The notes below the pieces were generated by a model. The model was not told where the DNA came from. It did not search any database and saw only the letters and a program-made list of their open reading frames with translations. From JADCGM01 sp943368345 (lineage in GTDB: Bacteria; Pseudomonadota; Alphaproteobacteria; Sphingomonadales; Sphingomonadaceae): a DNA stretch of 64,000 nt. Numbering within the stretch: position 1 is the stretch's first letter; each line of letters opens with the position of its first letter. Below are positions 41,864-50,481 of this stretch, piece by piece. The DNA is taken from assembly GCA_943368345.1 (NCBI GenBank), contig CALRKY020000009.1, forward strand, positions 1 through 64,000. The letters run 5' to 3'. The translations under genes were made by a program, and so were the position numbers.

Positions 41864-43399
41864 TCAGTTCAACCCCAGGCTTCCCGGGTTCATCAGGCCC
41901 TTGGGATCAACCGAGTGTTTCACTGCTTCCAGCACCGCCCAGGCCGCCGGATGATGCGAGGCCTTTAACGGATAGGACCGCGCCACCTGAAGATGGGCTG
42001 CACCGAGCGCCTGAAACACCCCGATCACCTCGCCCCGCAACCGGTCAACCAGCGCCCGCGCCGCCGGATTGGCGGGCAAGCGCTTCAGTTTAGCAAGATG
42101 CGACGGCTCCAGCGACCGGACATGCAATTCCTCCAGCGCATCGGGCCAGAAAAACACCGGCTCAACCAAACAGGTGGACCGGCTCACCGCTGCGAGCATG
42201 GCACCGGCTGCCACTCCTTCCCGCGCCATCTCCTCGGCATTGGCGGCGAATAGCGCCTGCACACCCTCCCACGCCGCAACCAGCCGGCTGTGGGGCAGGA
42301 ACCCGTGCACCGGCACCCAGCGCTCGCCCTCCGGCCCGACCATCGAATTGACCGGTGGAAACGGATTGGCGCGCAGGATCTTCGGGATGGTATTCTCAAT
42401 CGCCTTGCCGCCTGCATCTGCGACCAGTGCATTGATCGTGGCGACATCGGCATCAACCGCTGCCTGACTGCGTCCCTCGACAATCACATGCAGGGAAAAT
42501 GGCACATCCTCCAGGAACGACCGTCCGGCGGCGACAACCTTCGCGCCTTCCTTGATCGCCTTCCAGGCCGATCCTTGCGCCTTCATCATGTTCAGCAGCG
42601 ATTTGGCATCGGCGCCCAGGCTGTCGCGCTTCATCCGCTGCGATTGCAGATAGGGGTCAAAACCAAAATTCTGTGCCGCAAGGCCCGACCGGGCAATCGC
42701 GCTCATTCCGGCAAAATAGGCCGGATAATCGTCAAAGGCATAGGAGCCATAGGCAAAGGCCGCAGCCTCCTGCACCAGCTTCAGTGTCACCCGTACCTTG
42801 ATGCCGAGCGCCCCGCAGTCGCCGGCGAACAGGCCTGTGATATCGGGCCCGAAGGAGCGGAAAAACCGGCTGCCGGTGTTGACGATGCTACCGTCGGCCA
42901 GCACGACATCGAAGCTGATCGCGCCGTCGGCGACCGGCCCGTTGTTGGCACCCCAGAACAAGCCGTTCTGGCTCATCCCGCCACCGACCGTCGCGTGGAT
43001 GCCGGACAGCGTGCCCCAGGCAAAGGCCCGCAGGCCCATCGGTTTCAGCGCTTCATACAATTTCGCCCAGGTGCAACCGGCCTCCACGGTGACCGTCATG
43101 TCCTCGGCATTGATTTCGATGATCTGGTTTAGGGCTCCGGTATCGACAATCAACGCTCCCGCATTCGGTGCGACATAACCGCTGGTATAACTCATGCCGC
43201 CGCCGCGCGGGATGATGGCGATGCCTTTGGCCGTTGCCGTGCCGATCCCGGCTGCCAGCATCTCAACGCTGGTCGGGCGGAACACCGCCAGTGGGGCCGG
43301 TCCCTTGCTGAACACGTCCTGCGCGTAAAAATCACATTCTGCCGGATCGGTGATCAGCGCATCATTGCCGACCGCTTGGGCCAGTGCAGACAAGGTCAT
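41864..43399 (-). CDS. FAD-linked oxidase (VAO/PCMH type)
   Basis: A 511-aa flavoprotein. The PCMH FAD domain (about residues 35-215) shows IAIIPRGGGMSYTSGY, ALIVDTGALNQI, TVEAGCTWAKLYEAL and GTLSGIHATVGGGMSQNG. The C-terminal substrate domain ends in HSVDPKGLMNPGSLGL. It resembles the glycolate-oxidase and 4-cresol-dehydrogenase branch that oxidises alcohols or phenols. The start overlaps the MFS stop by ATGA. The substrate is not identifiable; it presumably oxidises an imported compound. Confidence 0.88.
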   Translation of the reverse strand: MTLSALAQAVGNDALITDPAECDFYAQDVFSKGPAPLAVFRPTSVEMLAAGIGTATAKGIAIIPRGGGMSYTSGYVAPNAGALIVDTGALNQIIEINAEDMTVTVEAGCTWAKLYEALKPMGLRAFAWGTLSGIHATVGGGMSQNGLFWGANNGPVADGAISFDVVLADGSIVNTGSRFFRSFGPDITGLFAGDCGALGIKVRVTLKLVQEAAAFAYGSYAFDDYPAYFAGMSAIARSGLAAQNFGFDPYLQSQRMKRDSLGADAKSLLNMMKAQGSAWKAIKEGAKVVAAGRSFLEDVPFSLHVIVEGRSQAAVDADVATINALVADAGGKAIENTIPKILRANPFPPVNSMVGPEGERWVPVHGFLPHSRLVAAWEGVQALFAANAEEMAREGVAAGAMLAAVSRSTCLVEPVFFWPDALEELHVRSLEPSHLAKLKRLPANPAARALVDRLRGEVIGVFQALGAAHLQVARSYPLKASHHPAAWAVLEAVKHSVDPKGLMNPGSLGLN

Positions 43400-44619
43400 G
43401 CCGCGCGCCTTTCGTCCGGGTAGCGCCCAAGCATCAGCAAGAGCGCCCCGCCAACGACAAATATGACCGATGCAACGCTCAGGATCAGATCATAGCTGCC
43501 AGCCGATTCCCGGACCACACCGTAGAAGATCGGCGACGTGGCAGACGCAAGACCGAACGGCATGTACAGCATCCCGTAGATCCTCCCGAAATGTGCCATG
43601 CCGAAATAGCGCGCGGCGAGGAAGGCGATCAGGTCGGATTCCGCGCCTGCGGCAAAGCCGAGCAGGAATGCCGCCACGGTGATCATCGTCGCATCACTCG
43701 ATGTGCCCATCAGCAGATAGCAGGACAGGGCCGGCAAGCAGAGCACGGGGAAGGCAATTGCCGGTCCCCAGACGCGATCAAGCAGAAATCCGACACCAAG
43801 GCGGCCAACCAGCAAGCCGACGCCGACCACACCCATCACGCCAGCTGCGGCCTGGGTACTCAGCCCGTGATCGGCGACGATGGCCGGCAAGTGGATGTGT
43901 GCACCGCCATAGGCACCGGCAATCAGCAGGATGGACAACCACAGCAGCCAGAACTGCCGCGTCCGGATTGCCTCCTTGAAGGTCAGGCCAACCAAGTCAC
44001 CGCTGGCGGTTGACAGGGCAGCGGGGCGCTCCTCTGGCCGGGGTTCCCGGAAGACCGCCAGGATGATCGGCAACGCGACAAACAGCGGCAGCATGGCGAC
44101 GATTGGGAACATCGCCCGCCACCCGAAATTCTCGATCGAAAACACCGCAAGGCGCGGCACGATGAACGCGGCGACGCTGGTGCCGAGCAGCATGATGCCA
44201 AGCGCAAGGCCGCGATTCTTGACGAACCACATCGATAGCGCCCGGCTCCAGGTCACCGGAGTCGATCCGATTCCGACCAGCCCGAGAAGGAAGAAGAACA
44301 GGTAGAAACTCGAAATCGAGGAGGTAGTGAAATAGGGGAGCGAGAAGGCGACGATGAACGCAATGACCGACCAGATACCAACCTTGCGGACACCGAACCT
44401 GTCGGCAAGACCGCCGAACACCGGTGCCAGCAAGGCCGCGGTGATGCCGAAAATCGTGATGGCGATGCTGACCTGTGCCCGGTCCCAGCCGAATTCTGCC
44501 TTCAGCGGTGCGAACAGGAAGCCAAGGACGTTGAAGGGCAGCGGCGAGGCACCGCACATCGTGCCGAGAAATCCCGCCACCAGGACTTTCCAGCCCGCCT
44601 TGAATTCAGACTGCTGCAC
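43396..44619 (-). CDS. MFS transporter (monocarboxylate-type)
   Basis: A 407-aa major-facilitator permease with about 12 membrane helices. The loop 2-3 signature is GGLADRFGVRKVG, and the second half has VGRLGVGFLLDRVWG. The GTG at 44619 is chosen because GGGGGGA precedes it; the upstream frame simply translates the operator. It is the first gene of a five-gene operon and lies about 60 nt from operator 4, so it probably imports the compound that the operon degrades. Confidence 0.9.
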   Translation of the reverse strand: MQQSEFKAGWKVLVAGFLGTMCGASPLPFNVLGFLFAPLKAEFGWDRAQVSIAITIFGITAALLAPVFGGLADRFGVRKVGIWSVIAFIVAFSLPYFTTSSISSFYLFFFLLGLVGIGSTPVTWSRALSMWFVKNRGLALGIMLLGTSVAAFIVPRLAVFSIENFGWRAMFPIVAMLPLFVALPIILAVFREPRPEERPAALSTASGDLVGLTFKEAIRTRQFWLLWLSILLIAGAYGGAHIHLPAIVADHGLSTQAAAGVMGVVGVGLLVGRLGVGFLLDRVWGPAIAFPVLCLPALSCYLLMGTSSDATMITVAAFLLGFAAGAESDLIAFLAARYFGMAHFGRIYGMLYMPFGLASATSPIFYGVVRESAGSYDLILSVASVIFVVGGALLLMLGRYPDERRAA

Positions 44620-44679
44620 CGCGTCCCCCCGTTCTGCAATCGACTTTGAAAACCAATGCGGCCTGCAAAGCAGCGCTTG

Positions 44680-44697
44680 AATTTGTCCGGACAAGTT
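44680..44697. promoter_or_regulatory. Operator copy 4
   Basis: AATTTGTCCGGACAAGTT, 17 of 18 to the consensus, upstream of the minus-strand MFS gene. It is 136 bp centre to centre from operator 5, in the same divergent gap, so each operon seems to have its own site. Confidence 0.88.
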
Positions 44698-44815
44698 TTC
44701 ATGTCACCCCAGCCATGTCAAGCAAACCCTCTATACATGTGCCACCAAACGGGCGCAGTGCGAACCGGCATTCGCCCGACTGGTGAACAATAATCGCATT
44801 TCCCGCTTGACTAAA

Positions 44816-44833
44816 AATTTGTCCGGACAAATT
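44816..44833. promoter_or_regulatory. Operator copy 5 (perfect 18-mer)
   Basis: AATTTGTCCGGACAAATT, identical to the copy at 38532, 30 nt upstream of the CitE-like start at 44864. Confidence 0.9.
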
Positions 44834-44863
44834 ACATGGCCGGTAAACGAAAGGTCCACGCTC

Positions 44864-45688
44864 GTGTCTCCGGCCCTTGGCCTGCAAAGCATGTTGTTCG
44901 TCCCGGGCACCAAGCCCGACCGCTTTGCCAAGGCGCTGGCAAGCGGCGCAGACTGCGTCTGCATCGACCTCGAAGACGCAGTCCCCGCCGCTGACAAGGC
45001 CGCTGCGCGCGCTGCCGCCATTCAGGGCTTGGGCGATCCGCGCCTGGCGATCCGGATCAACGGCCTGACCACCGCCGACGGCCTAGCCGACTTGCTGGCC
45101 GTGTCGACCGTAGCTGTGAAGCCGCGACTGATCTTCATTCCAAAGGTCGAATCGGCCCATGAAATCGCCATCGCGCGCAGCGTGATGGCAGATGCAGATA
45201 TCGGCTTTGTGCCGTTGGTCGAAACCGCCCGGGGCCTCCGCACAGCTGACGCCATCGCGGCGGAACCGGGCACCGCGATGATGATGTTTGGCGGAGGCGA
45301 TTTTTCGGCCGAACTTGGCGTTGACCTGGCCTGGGACCCTCTGCTGTTCGTCCGCAGCCAATTTGTCATGGCCTGTGCTGGGGCTGGCATACCGTCGATG
45401 GATGTTCCCTACATCCATTTGGGCGACACGGACGGACTTGCCGCTGAAACCCGGCGGGCCAAGTCGCTGGGCTTTACCGCCAAGGCCGCCATCCATCCGG
45501 ACCAGATCGCCGCAATTCATCAAGTTATGCGCCCGACTGCCGAGGAAATTGCCGATGCCCATGCCGCCGTCGCGGCCTTTGCGGCATCAGGGGGCGCTGC
45601 GGTGCGGTTCAAGGGGAAGCTCCTGGAGGCACCGCTGCTGCGGCGTTTTCATCAGACCATCGCAATTGGAGAACAGGCATATGCGTGA
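44864..45688 (+). CDS. CitE-like HpcH/HpaI lyase
   Basis: TIM-barrel lyase of the CitE family (274 aa), which cleaves malyl-, citramalyl- or methylmalyl-CoA into a keto acid and acyl-CoA. Motifs: SMLFVPGTKPDRFAKAL, CVCIDLEDAVP, RINGL with substrate Arg, IPKVESAHEI, and FVPLVETARGL with metal-binding Glu. GGGDFSAELGV and KAAIHPDQI complete the set. The GTG at 44864 has AAAGGT upstream; no ATG in frame is better placed. It overlaps the MaoC gene by 8 bases. With the hydratase next to it, it suggests a mesaconyl- or citramalyl-CoA type route. Confidence 0.92.
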   Translation: MSPALGLQSMLFVPGTKPDRFAKALASGADCVCIDLEDAVPAADKAAARAAAIQGLGDPRLAIRINGLTTADGLADLLAVSTVAVKPRLIFIPKVESAHEIAIARSVMADADIGFVPLVETARGLRTADAIAAEPGTAMMMFGGGDFSAELGVDLAWDPLLFVRSQFVMACAGAGIPSMDVPYIHLGDTDGLAAETRRAKSLGFTAKAAIHPDQIAAIHQVMRPTAEEIADAHAAVAAFAASGGAAVRFKGKLLEAPLLRRFHQTIAIGEQAYA

Positions 45689-46190
45689 AGGTGTCATCGA
45701 AGTTGGGCCGCAGCGGTACCGCGAAACCTTTGGCCGATATTATGAACAGTTCGTGGTCGGCGATGTGTATGAACACCGCCCCGGCCGCACCATCAGTGAA
45801 GCGGACAACACTTGGTTCACTCTGCTCACCATGAACACCCACCCGGCGCATTTCGATGCCGAGTTCGCCCGGAAAACCGAGTTCGGCAAGCCGATTGTCG
45901 CCTCCCCCCTAACGGTCGCCATTCTCGTTGGCATGAGCGTATCGGACGTCAGCCAGAAGGCGCTCGCCAACCTTGGCTGGAAGGAAATTCGCCTGCTGAA
46001 GCCGGTGTTCCACGGCGACACGCTCTATGCCGAGACCGAGGTTATCGACAAACGCGAATCCGAAAAGCGCCCGCAGCAGGGCATCGTGACGATCAAGACG
46101 ATCGGGAAAAACCAGCATGGGGAAGTCGTCTGCGACTTCTTCCGGACCATGCTGATCTGGAAGCGCGGCTTCGGTCCGGCAGACGATTGA
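45681..46190 (+). CDS. MaoC-family hydratase (mesaconyl-CoA hydratase-like)
   Basis: Hot-dog-fold hydratase (169 aa). The active-site segment ISEADNTWFTLLTMNTHPAHFD, with the Asp and His of R-specific hydratases, resembles beta-methylmalyl-CoA dehydratase / mesaconyl-CoA hydratase more than enoyl-CoA hydratases. EFGKPIVASPLTVAILVGM and the final DFFRTMLIWKR also fit. Begins inside the CitE gene. Together with CitE it could hydrate an alkyl-fumaryl-CoA for cleavage. Confidence 0.88.
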   Translation: MREGVIEVGPQRYRETFGRYYEQFVVGDVYEHRPGRTISEADNTWFTLLTMNTHPAHFDAEFARKTEFGKPIVASPLTVAILVGMSVSDVSQKALANLGWKEIRLLKPVFHGDTLYAETEVIDKRESEKRPQQGIVTIKTIGKNQHGEVVCDFFRTMLIWKRGFGPADD

Positions 46191-46202
46191 GGATTTAACA
46201 TC

Positions 46203-47381
46203 ATGACCATGTCGCCCGACACCGCCCGCCCGGCGCTCGACCCGGAAGAAGAAATTGCCTTCCTCGATTCGATCCAGAAATGGATCGACCGGGAATTGAA
46301 GCCGGTCGTCCTGCATCACGACCATAATGACATCTGGCCTGCCGAGATTGTCGCCCAGATGACCGAGATGGGCCTGTTCGGTGCAACCATTGGTCAGGAG
46401 TATGGTGGGCTCGGCCTGCCCGCCAAAACCTATGCGAAGATTGTGGCGCTGATCTCCTCCTATTGGATGGCACCCACGGGCATCTTCAATTCGCACCTGA
46501 TCATGGCCTGTGCGGTCGAACGGTTTGGGACCGAGGCGCAAAAGGCCCTGTGGCTGCCCAAATTCGCCAGCGGAGAGATTCGCGGCGGGCTGGCGCTGAC
46601 CGAACCCAACGCGGGCACTGATTTGCAGGCGATCCGCACCGTCGCGGTCCGGGACGGCGATGACTATGTCATCAACGGCACCAAGACCTGGATTTCGAAT
46701 GCGATCAACGGCAGCTGCTATGCTCTGCTGGTCAAAACCGACCCGAAGGCCAACCCGCGCTACAAGGGCATGAGCCTGTTCATAGCGCCCAAGGGGCCCG
46801 GTTTCACCACCGGCAAGAAGTTCGACAAGCTTGGCTACAAATCCATCGACTCTGCCGAACTGATTTTCGAAAACTACCGGATCCCGGCGGAAAACCTGAT
46901 TGGCGGGGTCGAGGGTCAGGGCTTTTTCCAGGCGACTGGCGGGCTGGAACTTGGCCGGATCAACGTCGCGGCGCGCGGAGTCGGGCTGGCCGAAGGTTCG
47001 CTCCGACTGGCGACCGAATATGCCCAGCAACGCCAAACCATGGGGAAGCCGATTTCGGAGCATCAGGCCATCCAGCTTAAGATCGGCGAAATGGTCACCC
47101 GGGCCCGTGCAGCGCGCTTGCTGACCTTTGATGCCGCCGACGCTTATGACCGGGGCGAACGCTGCGACCTGGAGGCTGGCATGGCGAAATATTTCGCCTC
47201 CGAAGCCGCCGTCGCCAATTCGCAGGAGGCGATGCGCATCTACGGCGGCTACAGCTATTCCAAGGAATATGACATCGAACGCTATTACCGCGACTCCATG
47301 CTGATGTGCATCGGGGAGGGCACCAATGAAATGCAGCGGATGATCATTTCGAAACAATGGGTGAAACGGAACCCGGCGTGA
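46203..47381 (+). CDS. Acyl-CoA dehydrogenase
   Basis: A 392-aa flavin dehydrogenase. Motifs: GLFGATIGQEYGGLGLP, LALTEPNAGTD, INGTKTWISNAI, GRINVAARGVGLAEG, and the catalytic Glu in CIGEGTNEM. AGGA lies before the ATG at 46203. It introduces a double bond into a CoA-activated acid, feeding the MaoC hydratase encoded just upstream. The following CaiB gene overlaps its stop. Confidence 0.92.
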   Translation: MTMSPDTARPALDPEEEIAFLDSIQKWIDRELKPVVLHHDHNDIWPAEIVAQMTEMGLFGATIGQEYGGLGLPAKTYAKIVALISSYWMAPTGIFNSHLIMACAVERFGTEAQKALWLPKFASGEIRGGLALTEPNAGTDLQAIRTVAVRDGDDYVINGTKTWISNAINGSCYALLVKTDPKANPRYKGMSLFIAPKGPGFTTGKKFDKLGYKSIDSAELIFENYRIPAENLIGGVEGQGFFQATGGLELGRINVAARGVGLAEGSLRLATEYAQQRQTMGKPISEHQAIQLKIGEMVTRARAARLLTFDAADAYDRGERCDLEAGMAKYFASEAAVANSQEAMRIYGGYSYSKEYDIERYYRDSMLMCIGEGTNEMQRMIISKQWVKRNPA

Positions 47382-48589
47382 CAGATCGCCCGCTCCCTCT
47401 CGCCGGTTTTCGCATCATCAGCGCCGAACAATATGGCGCTGGCCCCTATGGCACGATGTTCCTCGCCCAGCTGGGGGCCGACGTCATCAAGATCGAACCG
47501 CCGCACAAGGATGGCAAGGGCGGCGGCGACACGGCACGGCAGGTCGGTCCGCATTGGCTGCGCAAGCAGGAGAGCCTGTATTTCCAGAGCTTCAACCTCA
47601 ACAAACGCTCGTTGACGCTCGATTTGGGCAGCAGCGAAGGCCGGACGATACTGCACAAGCTCGTCGCCAGCAGCCATGCGATGGCGAATAATTTGCGCGG
47701 TGATATCCCGGCAAAACTTGGCCTAACTTACGACACACTCAAATCAGCAAACCCAGCCATCGTCTGTGCGCACCTATCCGCCTATGGCCGTGACAATGAA
47801 CGCACCAAATGGCCGGGCTATGACTATCTGATGCAGGCAGAAGCCGGTTTTTGCACGCTGACCGGCGAACCGGATGGCCCGCCCGCGCGGTTTGGCTTGT
47901 CGATGGTGGATTTCATGACCGGTACGATCATGACCATTGGCCTGTTGTCGGCCTTGGTCGATGCGCAGCGCAGCGGAATTGGCCGCGATATCGACGTCGA
48001 TCTCCTGTCGGCGGCGGTCCACCAGACCAGTTACCCCGCACTCTGGTACATGAATGAAGGCGACGTAACCCGGCGCGCGCCACGCTCCGCCCATCCGTCG
48101 GCTACCCCCAGCCAGATGTTCAAATCCGCCGATGGCTGGATGTTCGTGATGGCACAGATTCCCAAATTCTGGCCGATGCTGATCGAGCGCATTGGCCGCC
48201 CCGATCTTGGGGATGATGCGCGCTTTGCGACGCCGTCATCGCGTCTGGCAAACCGGGATGTGCTGACGGAGGTGCTGGACGCGATTTTTGTCACGCAGCC
48301 GACCGCCCACTGGCTCCGACTGTTGGAAGGAACAGTCCCGGTTGCACCGGTATTTGATCTTGACCAGGCGATGGACAATCCCTGGCTCGAAACCATCGGC
48401 ATGATCGACAGTGTTGATCATCCGGACCGCGCCGGCCTGCGGGTGCTCGCCAACCCGATCAAGCTGGACGGTCAGCGGCTGCCCAATCGCGCCGGACCGC
48501 TGCTCGGGGCCGACAGCGATGCGATTCTCGCGGAAATCGGCTATGGTATTGACGATATCGTTCGTCTCAAAGCATCCGGAGTGGTCTGA
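47378..48589 (+). CDS. CaiB/BaiF family CoA-transferase
   Basis: Family III CoA-transferase (403 aa). Typical blocks: GAGPYGTMFLAQLGADVIKIEPP, QSFNLNKRSLTLDLGS, IVCAHLSAYGRDNERTKWPGYDYLMQ with the catalytic Asp in GYDY, and SMVDFMTG. The GTG at 47378 overlaps the dehydrogenase stop as GTGA; an ATG seven codons upstream is less well coupled. A second transferase follows 5 nt after its stop. Confidence 0.9.
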   Translation: MTDRPLPLAGFRIISAEQYGAGPYGTMFLAQLGADVIKIEPPHKDGKGGGDTARQVGPHWLRKQESLYFQSFNLNKRSLTLDLGSSEGRTILHKLVASSHAMANNLRGDIPAKLGLTYDTLKSANPAIVCAHLSAYGRDNERTKWPGYDYLMQAEAGFCTLTGEPDGPPARFGLSMVDFMTGTIMTIGLLSALVDAQRSGIGRDIDVDLLSAAVHQTSYPALWYMNEGDVTRRAPRSAHPSATPSQMFKSADGWMFVMAQIPKFWPMLIERIGRPDLGDDARFATPSSRLANRDVLTEVLDAIFVTQPTAHWLRLLEGTVPVAPVFDLDQAMDNPWLETIGMIDSVDHPDRAGLRVLANPIKLDGQRLPNRAGPLLGADSDAILAEIGYGIDDIVRLKASGVV

Positions 48590-48594
48590 GGTCG

Positions 48595-49695
48595 ATGGGA
48601 AAGCTGTCCGGCATCAAGGTGGTTGACCTGTCGTTGTTCCTGCCGGGACCGATGCTGACGATGATGATGGCCGATCAGGGGGCGGAGGTTATCAAGATCG
48701 AGCCTGCCGCTGGTGATCCGGCCCGGCATCAATTGCCCGATGAAGCCGGTCAGTCGGTCTGGTTCCGCGCCCTCAATCGCGGCAAGTCAAGCCGCGTGCT
48801 CGATCTGAAATCCGACGCCGGGAAATCGGCACTTTGGGACCTGATCGACAGCGCCGATGTGTTCGTCGAAGGCTTCCGACCCGGGGTGATGGCGCGGCTG
48901 GGCTTCGACTATGCCGCCGTTTCGGCCCGCAATCCCCGCATCGTCTATTGCTCGATCAGCGCCTTTGGCCAGAGCGGCGCACTGGCCCATCACCCCGCCC
49001 ATGATATGGCGGTTCAGGCCATGGCCGGGTTTCTGTCGGTCAACGACGGGCCGCCCTTTGGCCCGCAGGGCGGCACACCGGTTGTTCCAGGGGCGCCGTC
49101 AGCCGATATGGCGGCAGGCCTGACCGCGCTGTCCGCCGTCCTGATGGCCCTGATCGGACGGGCCAGCAGCGGGCGCGGCGACTATATCGATTGCGCGATG
49201 TTTGACAGCCTGTTGCCGTGGTCCGCGCACACGGCGGGCAGCGCCATTGCGGGTGGTCCATCGCCTCGTTCCTCCCACCAGCGATCCCTCGGCGGGGCGG
49301 CGTTCTACAATGTCTACTCCTGTGCTGACGGTCGCTTCGTCACGCTTGGCGGGCGGGAACTGAAATTCGTCGAGAATTTGCTAACCGATCTTGGTCGCCC
49401 CGACCTGATACCGCTTGGGAGCCTGCCCGCCGGGGAACAGGATGAGCTGACAACCTTTCTGCGGCAGACATTCGCCACCCGGACCCGTGATGACTGGACA
49501 CATTGGTTTGCCGACCGCGATGTGGCCTTTGCCCCGGTACTGGATTTTCGTGAAGCGTTTGACCAGCCGCACATTGCCGGACGCGGCTTGCTGGCCAAGG
49601 TTGAGGGTGCCCACCACTTGGCCCCCGCCATCCGTTTCGCGTCCGAACCGGATTGGACCCCGAAACCCGCCCCGGACCTTGGGGCAGATGGTTGA
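48595..49695 (+). CDS. CaiB/BaiF family CoA-transferase
   Basis: A 366-aa family III CoA-transferase, shorter than its neighbour. LFLPGPMLTMMMADQGAEVIKIEP, ALNRGKSSRVLDLKSD, VFVEGFRPGVMARLG, and the catalytic Asp in HHPAHDMAVQAM are visible. The two adjacent transferases may form a pair on one diacid (one per carboxylate) or a heterodimer. Last gene of the CitE operon; it converges with the GntR gene 4 nt away. Confidence 0.88.
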   Translation: MGKLSGIKVVDLSLFLPGPMLTMMMADQGAEVIKIEPAAGDPARHQLPDEAGQSVWFRALNRGKSSRVLDLKSDAGKSALWDLIDSADVFVEGFRPGVMARLGFDYAAVSARNPRIVYCSISAFGQSGALAHHPAHDMAVQAMAGFLSVNDGPPFGPQGGTPVVPGAPSADMAAGLTALSAVLMALIGRASSGRGDYIDCAMFDSLLPWSAHTAGSAIAGGPSPRSSHQRSLGGAAFYNVYSCADGRFVTLGGRELKFVENLLTDLGRPDLIPLGSLPAGEQDELTTFLRQTFATRTRDDWTHWFADRDVAFAPVLDFREAFDQPHIAGRGLLAKVEGAHHLAPAIRFASEPDWTPKPAPDLGADG

Positions 49696-49699
49696 GCTG

Positions 49700-50437
49700 C
49701 TACCCCTCGACCTCGATATGCATCGAGTAGGCGAACCGGTCGCCGGGGTGATAATTTGCCGAAATCTCCAGCGTGCGACCTTCGGTATCGATGTAGCAGC
49801 GCAGGATGCGCAGACACGGGGAGCGCCGTGGAATCCCGAGCGCCACCGCAACCTCGGCGCTCGCGGGCGTCGCCTGGATGTCCTGTGTCACCCGCACAAT
49901 CCTGACCTTCGCCAACCGCTCGATCTGGCGGAAAATCGTCGGTTCGTTCGGCTGAATGCGGTCGATCACCCCGTGCAGGCATTCATGGACATAGGCTTCG
50001 ACCAGCGCGATGGCCTGGCTGGTGTCTGGCGGCGTCCGCACGCCCTTGAAACGGCTCCACTGACCACCTGCGACAATCCCCAACTGCTCAGCCAGCGGCT
50101 TCGGCAAGCCGCCTGCACCGCAGGCCGTGAAATGAAAGCGCGTGTCCTTCGCATATTGCAGGATCTCGCCAAAGTTGGACAGCGGCTGATGGAGCGCACC
50201 GCCGCGCGCCGTCGCCGGCTGGATGACGGTGCCGGACCCGCGCTTCCGCTGGATCAGGCCTTCGGATTGCAGGCAGCGCAGCGCCTCCCGCACCGTAAAA
50301 CGGCTGACCCCATAGCGCGCGCACAATTGGCTCTCGGTTGGAAACGCGTCCATCGCAATCGCACCGCGCAACACTTCGTCACGCAGTTCATCAGCCAACT
50401 GCTGATAACGCGGCTTTTTGGCATCGGCATGGGTCAC
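49700..50437 (-). CDS. GntR-family transcriptional regulator with UTRA domain
   Basis: A 245-aa HutC-subfamily regulator. An N-terminal winged helix (RYQQLADELRDEVL, TESQLCARYGVSRFTVREALR, LIQRKRGSGTVI) is followed by a UTRA effector domain (about residues 80-240, with SRFKGVRTPP, VEAYVHE and FAYSMHIEVEG). The GTG at 50437 is uncertain; TTG at 50452 is possible. HutC-type proteins bind GT-N4-AC cores (classically GTNTANAC), which fits the GTCCGGAC core of the six operators. That it controls them is inference. It diverges from the MmgE/PrpD operon. Confidence 0.88.
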   Translation of the reverse strand: MTHADAKKPRYQQLADELRDEVLRGAIAMDAFPTESQLCARYGVSRFTVREALRCLQSEGLIQRKRGSGTVIQPATARGGALHQPLSNFGEILQYAKDTRFHFTACGAGGLPKPLAEQLGIVAGGQWSRFKGVRTPPDTSQAIALVEAYVHECLHGVIDRIQPNEPTIFRQIERLAKVRIVRVTQDIQATPASAEVAVALGIPRRSPCLRILRCYIDTEGRTLEISANYHPGDRFAYSMHIEVEG

Positions 50438-50481
50438 GGCACGTGTCGCCAAAATAACGGCCCTTTGGTCAGGTGGTCGGC

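Noticed and set aside
45909..47357. 482-codon minus-strand frame over MaoC and acyl-CoA dehydrogenase genes
   Set aside because: Antisense shadow crossing two well-supported genes.
50450..50469. CCAAA...TTTGG inverted repeat in the GntR-MmgE/PrpD gap as an operator
   Set aside because: Only five-base arms with a ten-base spacer and no similarity to the other operator; too weak to list as a feature.
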